A stretch of DNA of 44,786 nucleotides from a virus: positions 1-44,786 of IMG/VR virus record IMGVR_UViG_3300028556_000016; one strand, written 5' to 3'. The notes under the pieces are model-generated. The model made no database searches and was not told where the DNA came from. It saw only the letters and a list, made by a program, of their open reading frames with translations. Position 1 is the first letter of the stretch. Each line of letters starts with the position of its first letter. Shown piece by piece: positions 38,139 to 44,689 of this stretch. The position numbers were made by a program, and so were the translations under genes.

Positions 38139-38606
38139 TTAAGCGTTTTCTCTCTGATACCGCTCACGCGCCGCAGCCATCTTGGCATCGTATTCGGCTT
38201 GTGCTTCGGGCAGTAGCTTGAACATGACCGGGCGAGACGAATAGCTATCGTGCTCGTCGTGCAGCCAATAGGTTCCGGTCGGCCACTCGCCCTCATAGAC
38301 GCAATCGAATATGCCCGTGCTGCCGCTCTCGATCACCTTGAACGTCGATCCGTCCTTCGGGCAGTATTGCGCTTCTCGCCAGCCAAGCTCTTTCAGGCGT
38401 TGCCACGCGCTAAACATGACATTGATTGCGTCCTGTTCTGTTGGCATATCCTCGGCGCGCTTGGCCTCGGCCGCTTTCGCGGCTTCCCATAGCGCCTCGC
38501 CCTCGGCGCGGGTCAATGGTTCGTGGCGGTAGACCGGCAAACCGTGCTTGTCGCGCTCGCCAGTGTCGAAGGTCTTGTGGCCAACAATATCGTCAGGTTG
38601 TTGCAT
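38139..38606 (-). CDS. Hypothetical early protein (155 residues)
   Basis: Middle part INVMFSAWQRLKELGWREAQYCPKDGSTFKVIESGSTGIFDCVYEGEWPTGTYWLHDEHDSYSSRPVMFKLLP is a compact domain seen in alphaproteobacterial phage proteins (a GW-CPKDGS..F pattern with WP-G-YW). The first 55 residues are a charged helix. Function unknown. Confidence 0.7.
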   Translation of the reverse strand: MQQPDDIVGHKTFDTGERDKHGLPVYRHEPLTRAEGEALWEAAKAAEAKRAEDMPTEQDAINVMFSAWQRLKELGWREAQYCPKDGSTFKVIESGSTGIFDCVYEGEWPTGTYWLHDEHDSYSSRPVMFKLLPEAQAEYDAKMAAARERYQRENA

Positions 38607-38608
38607 GA

Positions 38609-38800
38609 CTAGCCATTATCAATCGGTTCTGAGTTTCGCCAAATCTTTCCGCAGTCAACGCATACCGCCGTTGTGAACGTGCCCGCCGGACCGGAGCATG
38701 TCGAAGAAAAGATTTCTTCGTGCTTGCATTTGGCCTGCACTCGACGCCGGTTCTTTTGCGCCAACGTTTCGGCGGAAAGCATTTTGACGGTCAAGGTCAT
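38609..38800 (-). CDS. Zinc-ribbon-like early protein (63 residues)
   Basis: CKHEEIFSSTCSGPAGTFTTAVCVDCGKIW provides Cys/His and CxxC pairs typical of a small zinc ribbon, after a basic helix (AQKNRRRVQAKC). It could bind nucleic acid or protein. Directly downstream of the Lar-like gene. Confidence 0.65.
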   Translation of the reverse strand: MTLTVKMLSAETLAQKNRRRVQAKCKHEEIFSSTCSGPAGTFTTAVCVDCGKIWRNSEPIDNG

Positions 38801-38814
38801 TTGTCAGCCATAAA

Positions 38815-39015
38815 CTATATGCGCGCTAAATCATTGATGTTGCCGTCAGCAAATATACGTTCATTGTGCAGACGGATGGCTTGATCCTTTGTTCCCTGTC
38901 CTGGTCCAAGGTAAAAGCACGTATTACATTCGACGTGATGCCAGCCGCTATCATATTTATAAACCGATAGATTCTTGCTCGTGCGGCAGTTCGGGCATGG
39001 GTGCATGGTTGCCAT
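38815..39015 (-). CDS. Lar-like restriction-alleviation zinc ribbon
   Basis: MATMHPCPNCRTSKNLSVYK, then HHVECNTCFYLGPGQGTKDQAIRLHNER: CPxC...V-C-xxC...G-...-AI-xHN-R matches the Lar family pattern (CPFCG ... V-C-xxCga-gp ... eAi-lWN-R). Lar in Rac prophage eases type I restriction. Length fits. Trp of WN is His here. Confidence 0.75.
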   Translation of the reverse strand: MATMHPCPNCRTSKNLSVYKYDSGWHHVECNTCFYLGPGQGTKDQAIRLHNERIFADGNINDLARI

Positions 39016-39018
39016 AGG

Positions 39019-39180
39019 TCAGGCCGTTTCCCACCGTTTAAGCGCGTCCATTGCCAAGAGTGCGGGAACTTCCTGATTGCTCCATTGCCCTTGCGTTGCG
39101 TGAGCCATCACGCGGATTGCACACCAATAGGCAACTTGGCGAGGAAGCAGCCACGCTATTTTCCGAGTGATCTTTTCCAA
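39019..39180 (-). CDS. Conserved phage protein, LLPRQVAYWCAIRV type (53 residues)
   Basis: Start TTG 39180 with a perfect AGGAGG seven bases upstream. MEKITRKIAWLLPRQVAYWC...HATQGQWSNQEVPALLAMDALKRW is a pattern found in many phage early regions across proteobacteria. Function unknown. The strong ribosome site and pattern make it reliable despite its size. Confidence 0.75.
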   Translation of the reverse strand: MEKITRKIAWLLPRQVAYWCAIRVMAHATQGQWSNQEVPALLAMDALKRWETA

Positions 39181-39181
39181 A

Positions 39182-39313
39182 TCAACCTCCTGTTTGTTGT
39201 GCGGCGGGTAATAGATGACCCCACGATTTGCCGGTGTCTAGAACAGCAAACCGCACTGCGTTAATTCGCACGCTGGCGTAAGGCATTGCCCAAGAGGCCG
39301 GGGTCTTTCTCAT
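39182..39313 (-). CDS. Hypothetical early protein (43 residues)
   Basis: MRKTPASWAMPYASVRINAV..., start overlapping the preceding stop by four bases (ATGA); stop two bases before the next TTG start. An internal ATG at 39286 would give 34 residues. Function unknown. Confidence 0.5.
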   Translation of the reverse strand: MRKTPASWAMPYASVRINAVRFAVLDTGKSWGHLLPAAQQTGG

Positions 39314-39510
39314 TGTGCCAACGGTTTCTCATGCGGTTGGGCAAGCCGCCCAATCTGGTGAGCATTGGCGCGAACTAAATCACGCATCCAATCTGAGACG
39401 CCTTGCGCCATTCCGAGAGATGGAATGCCAGAAATCTGCACCATCACGGTATGACTTCCATCCGCTTCTTCGCGGTGGGATGAATGCAGGTCTATCGGAA
39501 TTTCAGCCAT
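39310..39510 (-). CDS. Hypothetical early protein (66 residues)
   Basis: MAEIPIDLHSSHREEADGSH... then a helical MAQGVSDWMRDLVRANAHQIGRL. AGGAC lies before the start; TTG 39513 is one codon upstream. It follows a chain of micro-ORFs. Function unknown. Confidence 0.65.
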   Translation of the reverse strand: MAEIPIDLHSSHREEADGSHTVMVQISGIPSLGMAQGVSDWMRDLVRANAHQIGRLAQPHEKPLAQ

Positions 39511-39586
39511 CAAGATCGTCCTGTCGTTTGATATGGCGCAGCAAATGCGCGACTCCTAAATTCGGTGCCGTCTCTCCGGCTGTCAC
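39503..39586 (-). CDS. Micro-ORF 4 of chain (27 residues)
   Basis: GTG start; MTAGETAPNLGVAHLLRHIK then RQDDLDG. Its stop overlaps the ATG of the gene at 39510. Looks like a short helical peptide; coding potential cannot be proven at this size. Confidence 0.4.
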   Translation of the reverse strand: MTAGETAPNLGVAHLLRHIKRQDDLDG

Positions 39587-39588
39587 GA

Positions 39589-39669
39589 CTACGGCTGGCT
39601 GCGGGCCTTCCTTTCAGTTAGTCCGCCTTCCAGTCTGTTACCCTGCCGACCTAGCTGGTCGTCGTTCAC
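39589..39669 (-). CDS. Micro-ORF 3 of chain (26 residues)
   Basis: GTG start overlapping the stop of micro-ORF 2 (GTGA); polar, basic peptide (MNDDQLGRQGNRLEGGLTER...). Ends two bases before micro-ORF 4. Confidence 0.35.
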   Translation of the reverse strand: MNDDQLGRQGNRLEGGLTERKARSQP

Positions 39670-39722
39670 CGTGGCATACCGTGGGCAGTACACGTCCCTT
39701 GCGCTAGCGGTTCTTCGCGCAT
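39666..39722 (-). CDS. Micro-ORF 2 of chain (18 residues)
   Basis: MREEPLAQGTCTAHGMPR. Starts within the end of micro-ORF 1 and ends in a GTGA overlap with micro-ORF 3. Too short to assess alone. Confidence 0.3.
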   Translation of the reverse strand: MREEPLAQGTCTAHGMPR

Positions 39723-39778
39723 GGGCTGTTCCAGAGCCGAAACCCCGCGGAACTATTCAAAATCTCTCCGTCACTCAC
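39704..39778 (-). CDS. Micro-ORF 1 of chain (24 residues)
   Basis: GTG start; MSDGEILNSSAGFRLWNSPC then AKNR. Follows the coiled-coil gene ending at 39789. The chain of four fills the 278-base gap with no longer gene. Confidence 0.35.
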   Translation of the reverse strand: MSDGEILNSSAGFRLWNSPCAKNR

Positions 39779-39788
39779 AGTTGGCGCA

Positions 39789-39989
39789 TCAACGCCAGTC
39801 CGGCGCTTCTGATTTCGATGGCGTATATCGAAAATCTGGCTTCTTCGGTTTGTAGAATTTTTCAAAGTCCAGCGAGGCTTGCATATACGCACCCTCAGCC
39901 TCACGGAGCCTTTGCTTGGCTGCGTCAAGTTCCTGCCGAGTATGGAATAGCTGGTCGCAAATCCTATTCATTTCGTCGCGGTCTGACAT
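39789..39989 (-). CDS. Coiled-coil early protein (66 residues)
   Basis: MSDRDEMNRICDQLFHTRQE then LDAAKQRLREAEGAYMQASL, a clear heptad coiled coil, with a basic aromatic tail. Start overlaps the previous stop (TAATG). Likely dimeric; function unknown. Confidence 0.65.
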   Translation of the reverse strand: MSDRDEMNRICDQLFHTRQELDAAKQRLREAEGAYMQASLDFEKFYKPKKPDFRYTPSKSEAPDWR

Positions 39990-40162
39990 TAACCACCCCT
40001 CTTGCGATTGCGCTCACTTATGAATTGCGTATCGCCGCAGTCGATACAGCGGGCAACATCGCCAGAATAGAAATAGCTACTAACCGGATGGCCATGCAGC
40101 CTGCACCAAAGCACAGCGGGCCAAGAGGCGTAGCGCTTATAGCGCGGGTAGAAAATCCACAT
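39989..40162 (-). CDS. Small zinc-site early protein (57 residues)
   Basis: MWIFYPRYKRYASWPAVLWC then RLHGHPVSSY...ARCIDCGDTQF: Cys, His and CxxC pairs arranged like a zinc knuckle with an aromatic N-terminus. Start three bases after the upstream stop (TAGCCAATG). Confidence 0.6.
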   Translation of the reverse strand: MWIFYPRYKRYASWPAVLWCRLHGHPVSSYFYSGDVARCIDCGDTQFISERNRKRGG

Positions 40163-40165
40163 TGG

Positions 40166-40285
40166 CTACTGTCCTCTCCAATACGTCCAAACGTAGTTCC
40201 AGAACCAAACCGAGCACGTCACGCCGACGACGATCAGGGCCAGCATCCAGGCCGCATACATCCACTCGGCGGCGACGGTGTTCAT
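40166..40285 (-). CDS. Small membrane protein (39 residues)
   Basis: MNTVAAEWMYAAWMLALIVV then GVTCSVWFWNYVWTYWRGQ, a single Trp-flanked membrane helix. ATGA overlap with the gene before it. Function unknown. Confidence 0.65.
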   Translation of the reverse strand: MNTVAAEWMYAAWMLALIVVGVTCSVWFWNYVWTYWRGQ

Positions 40286-40479
40286 GGCACCGCGACCGGC
40301 TGGCCGGCGTAGAGGGCTTCCCAATTTGCAAGCGACACGCCCTGCGCCTGAGTTCCGCGATTAAGCGCGTATTCCCTGAGCGCGCATCTAAGCTTTGGAT
40401 CAGTCAGCCGACGCATTGATACTTTGGGCCGGTCTGGGTTGATCTGTGCCACTTTGCTGATTTCCGGTCTGGCTAACAT
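40282..40479 (-). CDS. Hypothetical protein after the integrase (65 residues)
   Basis: MLARPEISKVAQINPDRPKV then SMRRLTDPKLRCALREYALN and a neutral tail. AAAGGA lies before the ATG at 40479. Possibly DNA binding (basic helix) but no family is recognised. Directly downstream of the integrase gene. Confidence 0.6.
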   Translation of the reverse strand: MLARPEISKVAQINPDRPKVSMRRLTDPKLRCALREYALNRGTQAQGVSLANWEALYAGQPVAVP

Positions 40480-40508
40480 GTTGATTTCCTTTGCTGACAC
40501 ACACTGAA

Positions 40509-41408
40509 TCAAAACGTGGGGTCTTGTGATTTCAATAGGTTAGTTTGTAACGTTTTAACATTGTCGATGCGGTCCATTGCCTGCATTGCCAGTCTGTTCT
40601 TGTTGGCCAATCGGCAGTACCGCGCGACCATTGGTTCGCTCATTCCGATCATCGAACTGATCTCAAGCGTGGTTGCCCCCTGGCCATTGAGCCGGACAAC
40701 CGCCGTGGCCCGCAGGCCGTGCAGCACTAAACCTCTAGCTTTGTGGAGTTGAAGTTTAGGATTGTTGTCGCGTTCTTTGGTCCAATCGTGCGATAGGCGG
40801 TTACGAGTAAATTGACGGCCATCCGGCGCGAGCACCAGAAAGAATGGCGGATGCTTTTCCCATTTGGCAACCAGACCTGTAAATTCACTTGAGAACGGGA
40901 CGAGGAGCTGGACGCCCGTTTTCTTTTGCGTGACGTTGATGCCCTGCCGGCCATTGTATTCTCCCAAGTCCGACCATCGCATTTTTACAATATCAGACCC
41001 GCGCTGGCCCGTACTGACGGCCAATAGTACGGCCCGCGCCAGGTCCGGCCTAGCGTGTTCAATGGCGGCTGCTACTTCCTTTTCGGTCCACGGCTCATGG
41101 CCGTCATCGCTGCCGACAACCTGCGTCCCGAGCGTGATGGGGTGAGGCAGCAAATCCCGCACAACAGCCCACTTCTCGACAGCCTTTAGGGCCGTCTTGG
41201 CGACCGATTGCTTGCCTGGGTATTGAGCCAGCCCGTCCAGGTGGGCCTGAATGATCGACGCCCTAACCTGGGACACATCCAGTGGGCCGATCGTGACCTC
41301 CGCAAGTACCAACTCGCGCTTCCAATGGTCCTGCGTGGACTCGCCAAGCCCACTGAAATAAGGGCTATCGAGAAACGCCTTGATGACATGGGAGAAGTTA
41401 CCGGGCAT
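40509..41408 (-). CDS. int: Tyrosine recombinase (phage integrase)
   Basis: A 299-residue integrase. Residues 1-85 are the SAM-like DNA-binding domain. Catalytic residues: Arg136 (STGQRGSDI), Lys162/163 (VTQKKTGVQ), His230-x-x-Arg233 (LHGLRATA) and Tyr264 (VARYCRL). The position that usually holds a second His/Trp is Met256 (IGMS), so the pentad is incomplete. Start at 41408 has GGAGGG six bases upstream. It inserts the phage at a host attachment site and makes the phage temperate. It overlaps the excisionase-like gene by 11 bases. Confidence 0.9.
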   Translation of the reverse strand: MPGNFSHVIKAFLDSPYFSGLGESTQDHWKRELVLAEVTIGPLDVSQVRASIIQAHLDGLAQYPGKQSVAKTALKAVEKWAVVRDLLPHPITLGTQVVGSDDGHEPWTEKEVAAAIEHARPDLARAVLLAVSTGQRGSDIVKMRWSDLGEYNGRQGINVTQKKTGVQLLVPFSSEFTGLVAKWEKHPPFFLVLAPDGRQFTRNRLSHDWTKERDNNPKLQLHKARGLVLHGLRATAVVRLNGQGATTLEISSMIGMSEPMVARYCRLANKNRLAMQAMDRIDNVKTLQTNLLKSQDPTF

Positions 41409-41658
41409 TGACCGCCCTCCGTGTCGCATTGCGCACCCCCGTCGCTAGATCGCCCTCACTGGGCGCCGCGCCAAGGTTACTACGCATCCGGCTTTCAACG
41501 TCAGCCCATATCCACATCCTTTTGCCGCCGCTCATCCGACCGGCCGGCAACTGTCCTTCCTCAATCCGCTTGTCCAATGTCCCCTCACTGATCGACAGAT
41601 GCCAGCAAAGCGTTGCGGCATCCATGAACGGCGGGGGATATGAAAACGTGCGGCTCAT
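41398..41658 (-). CDS. Excisionase-like helix-turn-helix protein (86 residues)
   Basis: MSRTFSYPPPFMDAATLCWH begins a short MerR/AlpA-type winged helix: LSISEGTLDKRIEEGQLPAGRMSGGKRMWIWADVE. This pattern, right before int in alphaproteobacterial prophages, marks an excisionase or an integrase regulator. Start at 41658 matches the conserved MSRTFSYPPPF; an ATG at 41691 would add 11 residues. Confidence 0.75.
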   Translation of the reverse strand: MSRTFSYPPPFMDAATLCWHLSISEGTLDKRIEEGQLPAGRMSGGKRMWIWADVESRMRSNLGAAPSEGDLATGVRNATRRAVNAR

Positions 41659-41678
41659 TATTTTTCTCGCGTTAGCGG

Positions 41679-41849
41679 CTAGGCGTACCAATATCCGGCA
41701 GCATTCTTTTTGAACTGCTCAACTAGGGCTGGATATCCAAGTGAAACAAGAAATTCGCAGAGTATATCGTCGGCCTCTACGTGTTCGTGCTCGGTATCGC
41801 CCATGCCATCCAGGGCCTTTAGTTTCTCGATAGCTTCGGATTCTGTCAT
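41679..41849 (-). CDS. Hypothetical early protein (56 residues)
   Basis: MTESEAIEKLKALDGMGDTE then HEHVEADDILCEFLVSLGYP, acidic and helical; the aromatic tail ends GYWYA. Clean frame and good spacing to neighbours. Function unknown. Confidence 0.6.
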   Translation of the reverse strand: MTESEAIEKLKALDGMGDTEHEHVEADDILCEFLVSLGYPALVEQFKKNAAGYWYA

Positions 41850-41891
41850 GGTTGCCCCTTAATCAATCAACATCGTTCGGTTGCACGTTTC

Positions 41892-42053
41892 CTAGTCCTT
41901 AGTGATCCAGTCGTAGTAACCGCGCTTTTTTGCCCAAGCGTCGTATCGTTGCCAACCAGCAGAATCCGGCTCGATCCATTTAATTAGATCGTCTAGCCGA
42001 TCTTTTTTACCGTCCAGCCAGCAGGCAAATCTAGCGCGAAGAATGTCGATCAT
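41892..42053 (-). CDS. Hypothetical early protein (53 residues)
   Basis: MIDILRARFACWLDGKKDRL then DDLIKWIEPDSAGWQRYDAW, a compact helical protein with a Trp-rich second half. Function unknown. Confidence 0.6.
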   Translation of the reverse strand: MIDILRARFACWLDGKKDRLDDLIKWIEPDSAGWQRYDAWAKKRGYYDWITKD

Positions 42054-42069
42054 GGCCGTTTCTCAGTCG

Positions 42070-42606
42070 TTAAGCGTAAAGACCGTCATCTGCATTTGGA
42101 TTGCCGGCATATCCAGCCTTCCAGTCCTTCGTTACCGGCTCTAAGATAAAGCAGGCGATATGCCTGCCAGTGCCCTTACCTGCGGATCCATCCTCGGTAG
42201 CGCACCAGCGCACGTCGCCAAGGTTGCGGACCTTCGTGCCGATGGCCGCCAAGATCATCAAAACCCATTTATCTACCGGATAGACCAGCACGACGCGCTT
42301 GCCCTTCTGTTGCTCGGCTATCGCCTTCCGCACCCAAGCGGTTGGCCCCTTCTTCTTTCCTTCGTGGATAATGGATCCGAAGGGCGGGTTGACGTAATTC
42401 GATTGGCCCCATTCACAGGTCAGGCCGTCAAAGCCGTGCGGCAGCGGGTACGGGCACGGGTCGAAGTCGAATTTGAACTCGGCGTTCAGCTCGTCATATA
42501 GCGCCTTCGGCGTCAGCCAATAGTGTTTGCCGTCGTCGCCGTTGCCCCGATGAAACTTGTTCTCGGATGGCTGAAGCTGTGATTGGTGAATCTCAGTGTT
42601 GCTCAT
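42070..42606 (-). CDS. Dam-type DNA N6-adenine methyltransferase
   Basis: A 178-residue phage Dam-family protein (PF05869-like): YWLTPKALYDELNAEFKFDFDPCPYP gives the AdoMet-side strand with FDFDP, YVNPPF (Asn73-Pro-Pro-Phe76) is the catalytic NPPF motif, followed by VRKAIAEQQKGKRVVLVYPVDKW. It methylates adenine in a short site, protecting phage DNA or changing promoter recognition. It lies in the early operon. Confidence 0.85.
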   Translation of the reverse strand: MSNTEIHQSQLQPSENKFHRGNGDDGKHYWLTPKALYDELNAEFKFDFDPCPYPLPHGFDGLTCEWGQSNYVNPPFGSIIHEGKKKGPTAWVRKAIAEQQKGKRVVLVYPVDKWVLMILAAIGTKVRNLGDVRWCATEDGSAGKGTGRHIACFILEPVTKDWKAGYAGNPNADDGLYA

Positions 42607-42613
42607 ATATCTG

Positions 42614-43018
42614 TCACGAATAACTTAGAGCCAGTTTCCAGTTCGCATCACCGGTGCTTAGAAATGACCTAAGCGCCGCAGCCGCCGCTTCCTGCGAGAT
42701 ATTTCCCCCGCTACATCGATGGTCCCAATAAAGCCCATGGAGCGCACCATCGCGTATGGACTCCTTGACGTATGCGCTTGGGTCTGGGTGACTCATAAAA
42801 TATGCGGCCCATCCCCCAATGCAGCCAACCGTCCCGCACTCGTCCTTGTCGAAACACATCCCCATATTAAAGCCGAGCGGAGGCAATGGACCGTCGCTTT
42901 TCCAATCCGTCTCGACAAACTCCTGGCGCTCTAACATTCCAAGAACCTTTTGAAGCGCTAGATGCTCAGCTTTGCTGATCCCAAGATCGGCAGCGGTCTT
43001 AAAGTTTTGTGCGAGCAT
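42614..43018 (-). CDS. Hypothetical early protein (134 residues)
   Basis: MLAQNFKTAADLGISKAEHL..., a helical start, then a CGTVGCIGGWAAYFM core with conserved-looking Cys and Gly and an AAAALRSFLSTGDANW helix. Pattern (ECGTVGCIGGWA) recurs in phage and plasmid proteins of unknown function. Confidence 0.65.
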   Translation of the reverse strand: MLAQNFKTAADLGISKAEHLALQKVLGMLERQEFVETDWKSDGPLPPLGFNMGMCFDKDECGTVGCIGGWAAYFMSHPDPSAYVKESIRDGALHGLYWDHRCSGGNISQEAAAAALRSFLSTGDANWKLALSYS

Positions 43019-43052
43019 TTCAAAATCTCCGTCTCTGCCGTTATTCCGTTAT

Positions 43053-43277
43053 TCACGCCGGATATGCAGATACTGATAATTTGCCCCGGCAGGAAATCAT
43101 CATGTGAACGCACTCGTCCCTGTCTCCGAGAGGATAGAGGCCAACCCAAAGCTGGTTCTTATCCATCATTTCAAAATGAACGGTGCAGCCTTCGGGAATA
43201 ACAAGTTCGTCAAACCCGCCGTCGCTGTCGAAGCGAACCTCGACCTTTCCATCTAATAGAAACTGGCTGTCGCTCAT
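43053..43277 (-). CDS. Hypothetical early protein (74 residues)
   Basis: MSDSQFLLDGKVEVRFDSDG..., likely a small beta barrel (FDELVIPEGCTVHFEMMDKNQLWVGLYPL). Start 43277 preferred over 43304 because GGGACA lies just upstream. Function unknown. Confidence 0.6.
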   Translation of the reverse strand: MSDSQFLLDGKVEVRFDSDGGFDELVIPEGCTVHFEMMDKNQLWVGLYPLGDRDECVHMMISCRGKLSVSAYPA

Positions 43278-43291
43278 TGTTGTCCCGATAA

Positions 43292-43894
43292 CTAGCAACT
43301 GCACGAAAAGTAAGTTGGCCGCTTCGTCAGTTTTTTACCAAGTACATTCTCTGCGTGTGTCCAGAACTCAGGCGGTATCTCTCCGTGAGCCTCGCTGCCT
43401 CCGAAGTGCAGATATTCGTTGTCGTATTTCCCGCAGTAATAAGCCGGATAGCCAGGCTCGTCGCCGTCAATGTAATCGCCCTCACTAATCAGGCGCATTA
43501 CCTTGTCGTAGCCGGGGCAATCAGCGCTCTCGCAAAAGTCTCGTAGCCATTGCTCAGAAGCTAGTTTTGCGGCCGGGGGCGCGTAAGCCTCAGACGGCCT
43601 TGCGTCTGGAAACGCGGGGTGCGTCCAATAGTGGTTCAGGCCGGTGATTGTGCGCGGGTAAAGGTATAGCCAGAAGCGTTGACCCGGCTGCACGGCAGAT
43701 TTCAGGAACGGGTCCACAATGCCGATTGGGTCAGCTGTGGTCGCCAAACCCTGCAAATAACCCACGTCTTGGCCTGGAACCAATTTGGTCTGCGCTTCAG
43801 CGGCAACCACAGCCACATGCACGGCATCGCGACCACCAACATCGTCAGGCAGTATCGCCCCCATCGTCGCAACAGCATCTCTTGCCATGTTCAA
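43292..43894 (-). CDS. Hypothetical early protein (200 residues)
   Basis: The C-terminal half (GQRFWLYLYPRTITGLNHYWTHPAFP, LASEQWLRDFCESADCPGYDKVMRLISEGDY) is aromatic and well folded in appearance and resembles phage proteins with an FxLYLYPRTITGLRHxWxHP pattern, which are of unknown function. The N-terminus is helical. Two starts (43894, 43888) are possible. Confidence 0.7.
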   Translation of the reverse strand: MNMARDAVATMGAILPDDVGGRDAVHVAVVAAEAQTKLVPGQDVGYLQGLATTADPIGIVDPFLKSAVQPGQRFWLYLYPRTITGLNHYWTHPAFPDARPSEAYAPPAAKLASEQWLRDFCESADCPGYDKVMRLISEGDYIDGDEPGYPAYYCGKYDNEYLHFGGSEAHGEIPPEFWTHAENVLGKKLTKRPTYFSCSC

Positions 43895-43910
43895 ATCTCC
43901 CTGTAGGCCA

Positions 43911-44036
43911 TTAACTCGTTGACTTGCGCTTATCGTCGGTTTCTTCGTTCCGCTCTTTCATCTCCCGCAGTTTCTTCTGTTGCTCTAACCAGCCGGCGAG
44001 CAATAGAAACGGCCACGGTATGAGCGGAATGTTCAT
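43911..44036 (-). CDS. Small membrane-linked peptide (41 residues)
   Basis: MNIPLIPWPFLLLAGWLEQQ has a short hydrophobic start, followed by a charged helix (KKLREMKERNEETDDKRKST). Possibly a signal-anchor peptide. Function unknown. Confidence 0.55.
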   Translation of the reverse strand: MNIPLIPWPFLLLAGWLEQQKKLREMKERNEETDDKRKSTS

Positions 44037-44042
44037 TATCGC

Positions 44043-44378
44043 TCACCGCTGAAGCCGAAGTGCCGCCTGGACGATCCTCTCGCCCGCTTGGTAGTCGCCA
44101 CTGACCGAGTAGAGCGCGAGCGCCCAAATAGCCGGGTCGCAATCATTCCAAAAAGCCTCTTCGCCAATTTCGTGCTGAAGCCTGTGGTCCTTGCCGCACA
44201 GAGGCAGAACAAATCTATCATCAGGCTTGATACCGATACCCGTGATCGGCTTCGCGATGCGCGGTTCACTTCGTCGGAGATGCGCAGCCTCCGTTGTAGT
44301 GTCGTCTCCGCATCGTATGCAGGGGAGCGATCGGACAAACGATAGATGTTGGTCATCGTGACGCCTCGCTGTTCTCAT
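44043..44378 (-). CDS. HNH-like (DUF968/Ref-type) nuclease
   Basis: A 111-residue protein. LPCIRCGDDTTTEAAHLRRSEP gives CxxC and the His of an HNH, and KPDDRFVLPLCGKDHRLQHEIGEEAFW matches the DUF968/Ref-type pattern (RFVVPLC-xxHH-xQH-xGE-xFW). Such proteins act in phage recombination or as RecA-dependent nucleases. It fits the neighbouring annealing protein. It overlaps the upstream gene by four bases. Confidence 0.75.
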   Translation of the reverse strand: MRTARRHDDQHLSFVRSLPCIRCGDDTTTEAAHLRRSEPRIAKPITGIGIKPDDRFVLPLCGKDHRLQHEIGEEAFWNDCDPAIWALALYSVSGDYQAGERIVQAALRLQR

Positions 44379-44689
44379 AATCTAGCTTCGGTACGTTTAT
44401 TGGCTTCCGCCGACTGCCACTCGTTGAAACGCATTCGCAGCCATTCGGTCTTGACCTTGAGCAAGTTCGCCTTCTGGCGGGCGAACACCATTTGATTGAG
44501 ATGGGCCGCCCATTCGCCGGAAGCCTTTACTTGCATCTCGGCTTTGCTCACGGGGATGTCACCGAGCTTGACCATCATCTGAGAGAGGACGGCCGACTTG
44601 GTTTCCTCTAGAAGATTGGCAGCCGTATCAGCCTCGACCCATTCCTTGGCGACCAATCGGTATTGCTCTGAGATGGGTTGGTTGCTCAT
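44375..44689 (-). CDS. Hypothetical coiled-coil early protein (104 residues)
   Basis: MSNQPISEQYRLVAKEWVEA..., all-helical with a long coiled coil; pattern (DTAANLLEETKSAVLSQMM...KAEMQVKASGEWAAHL) is common in phage recombination operons as an unannotated gene. It follows the HNH gene, whose start lies at 456 across the join, with a four-base overlap. Complete copy of the fragment at 1-49. Confidence 0.7.
   Translation of the reverse strand: MSNQPISEQYRLVAKEWVEADTAANLLEETKSAVLSQMMVKLGDIPVSKAEMQVKASGEWAAHLNQMVFARQKANLLKVKTEWLRMRFNEWQSAEANKRTEARL

Noticed and set aside
39315-40312. Plus-strand frames of 130 and 213 codons
   Set aside because: Opposite a coherent chain of small minus-strand genes with overlaps and ribosome sites.
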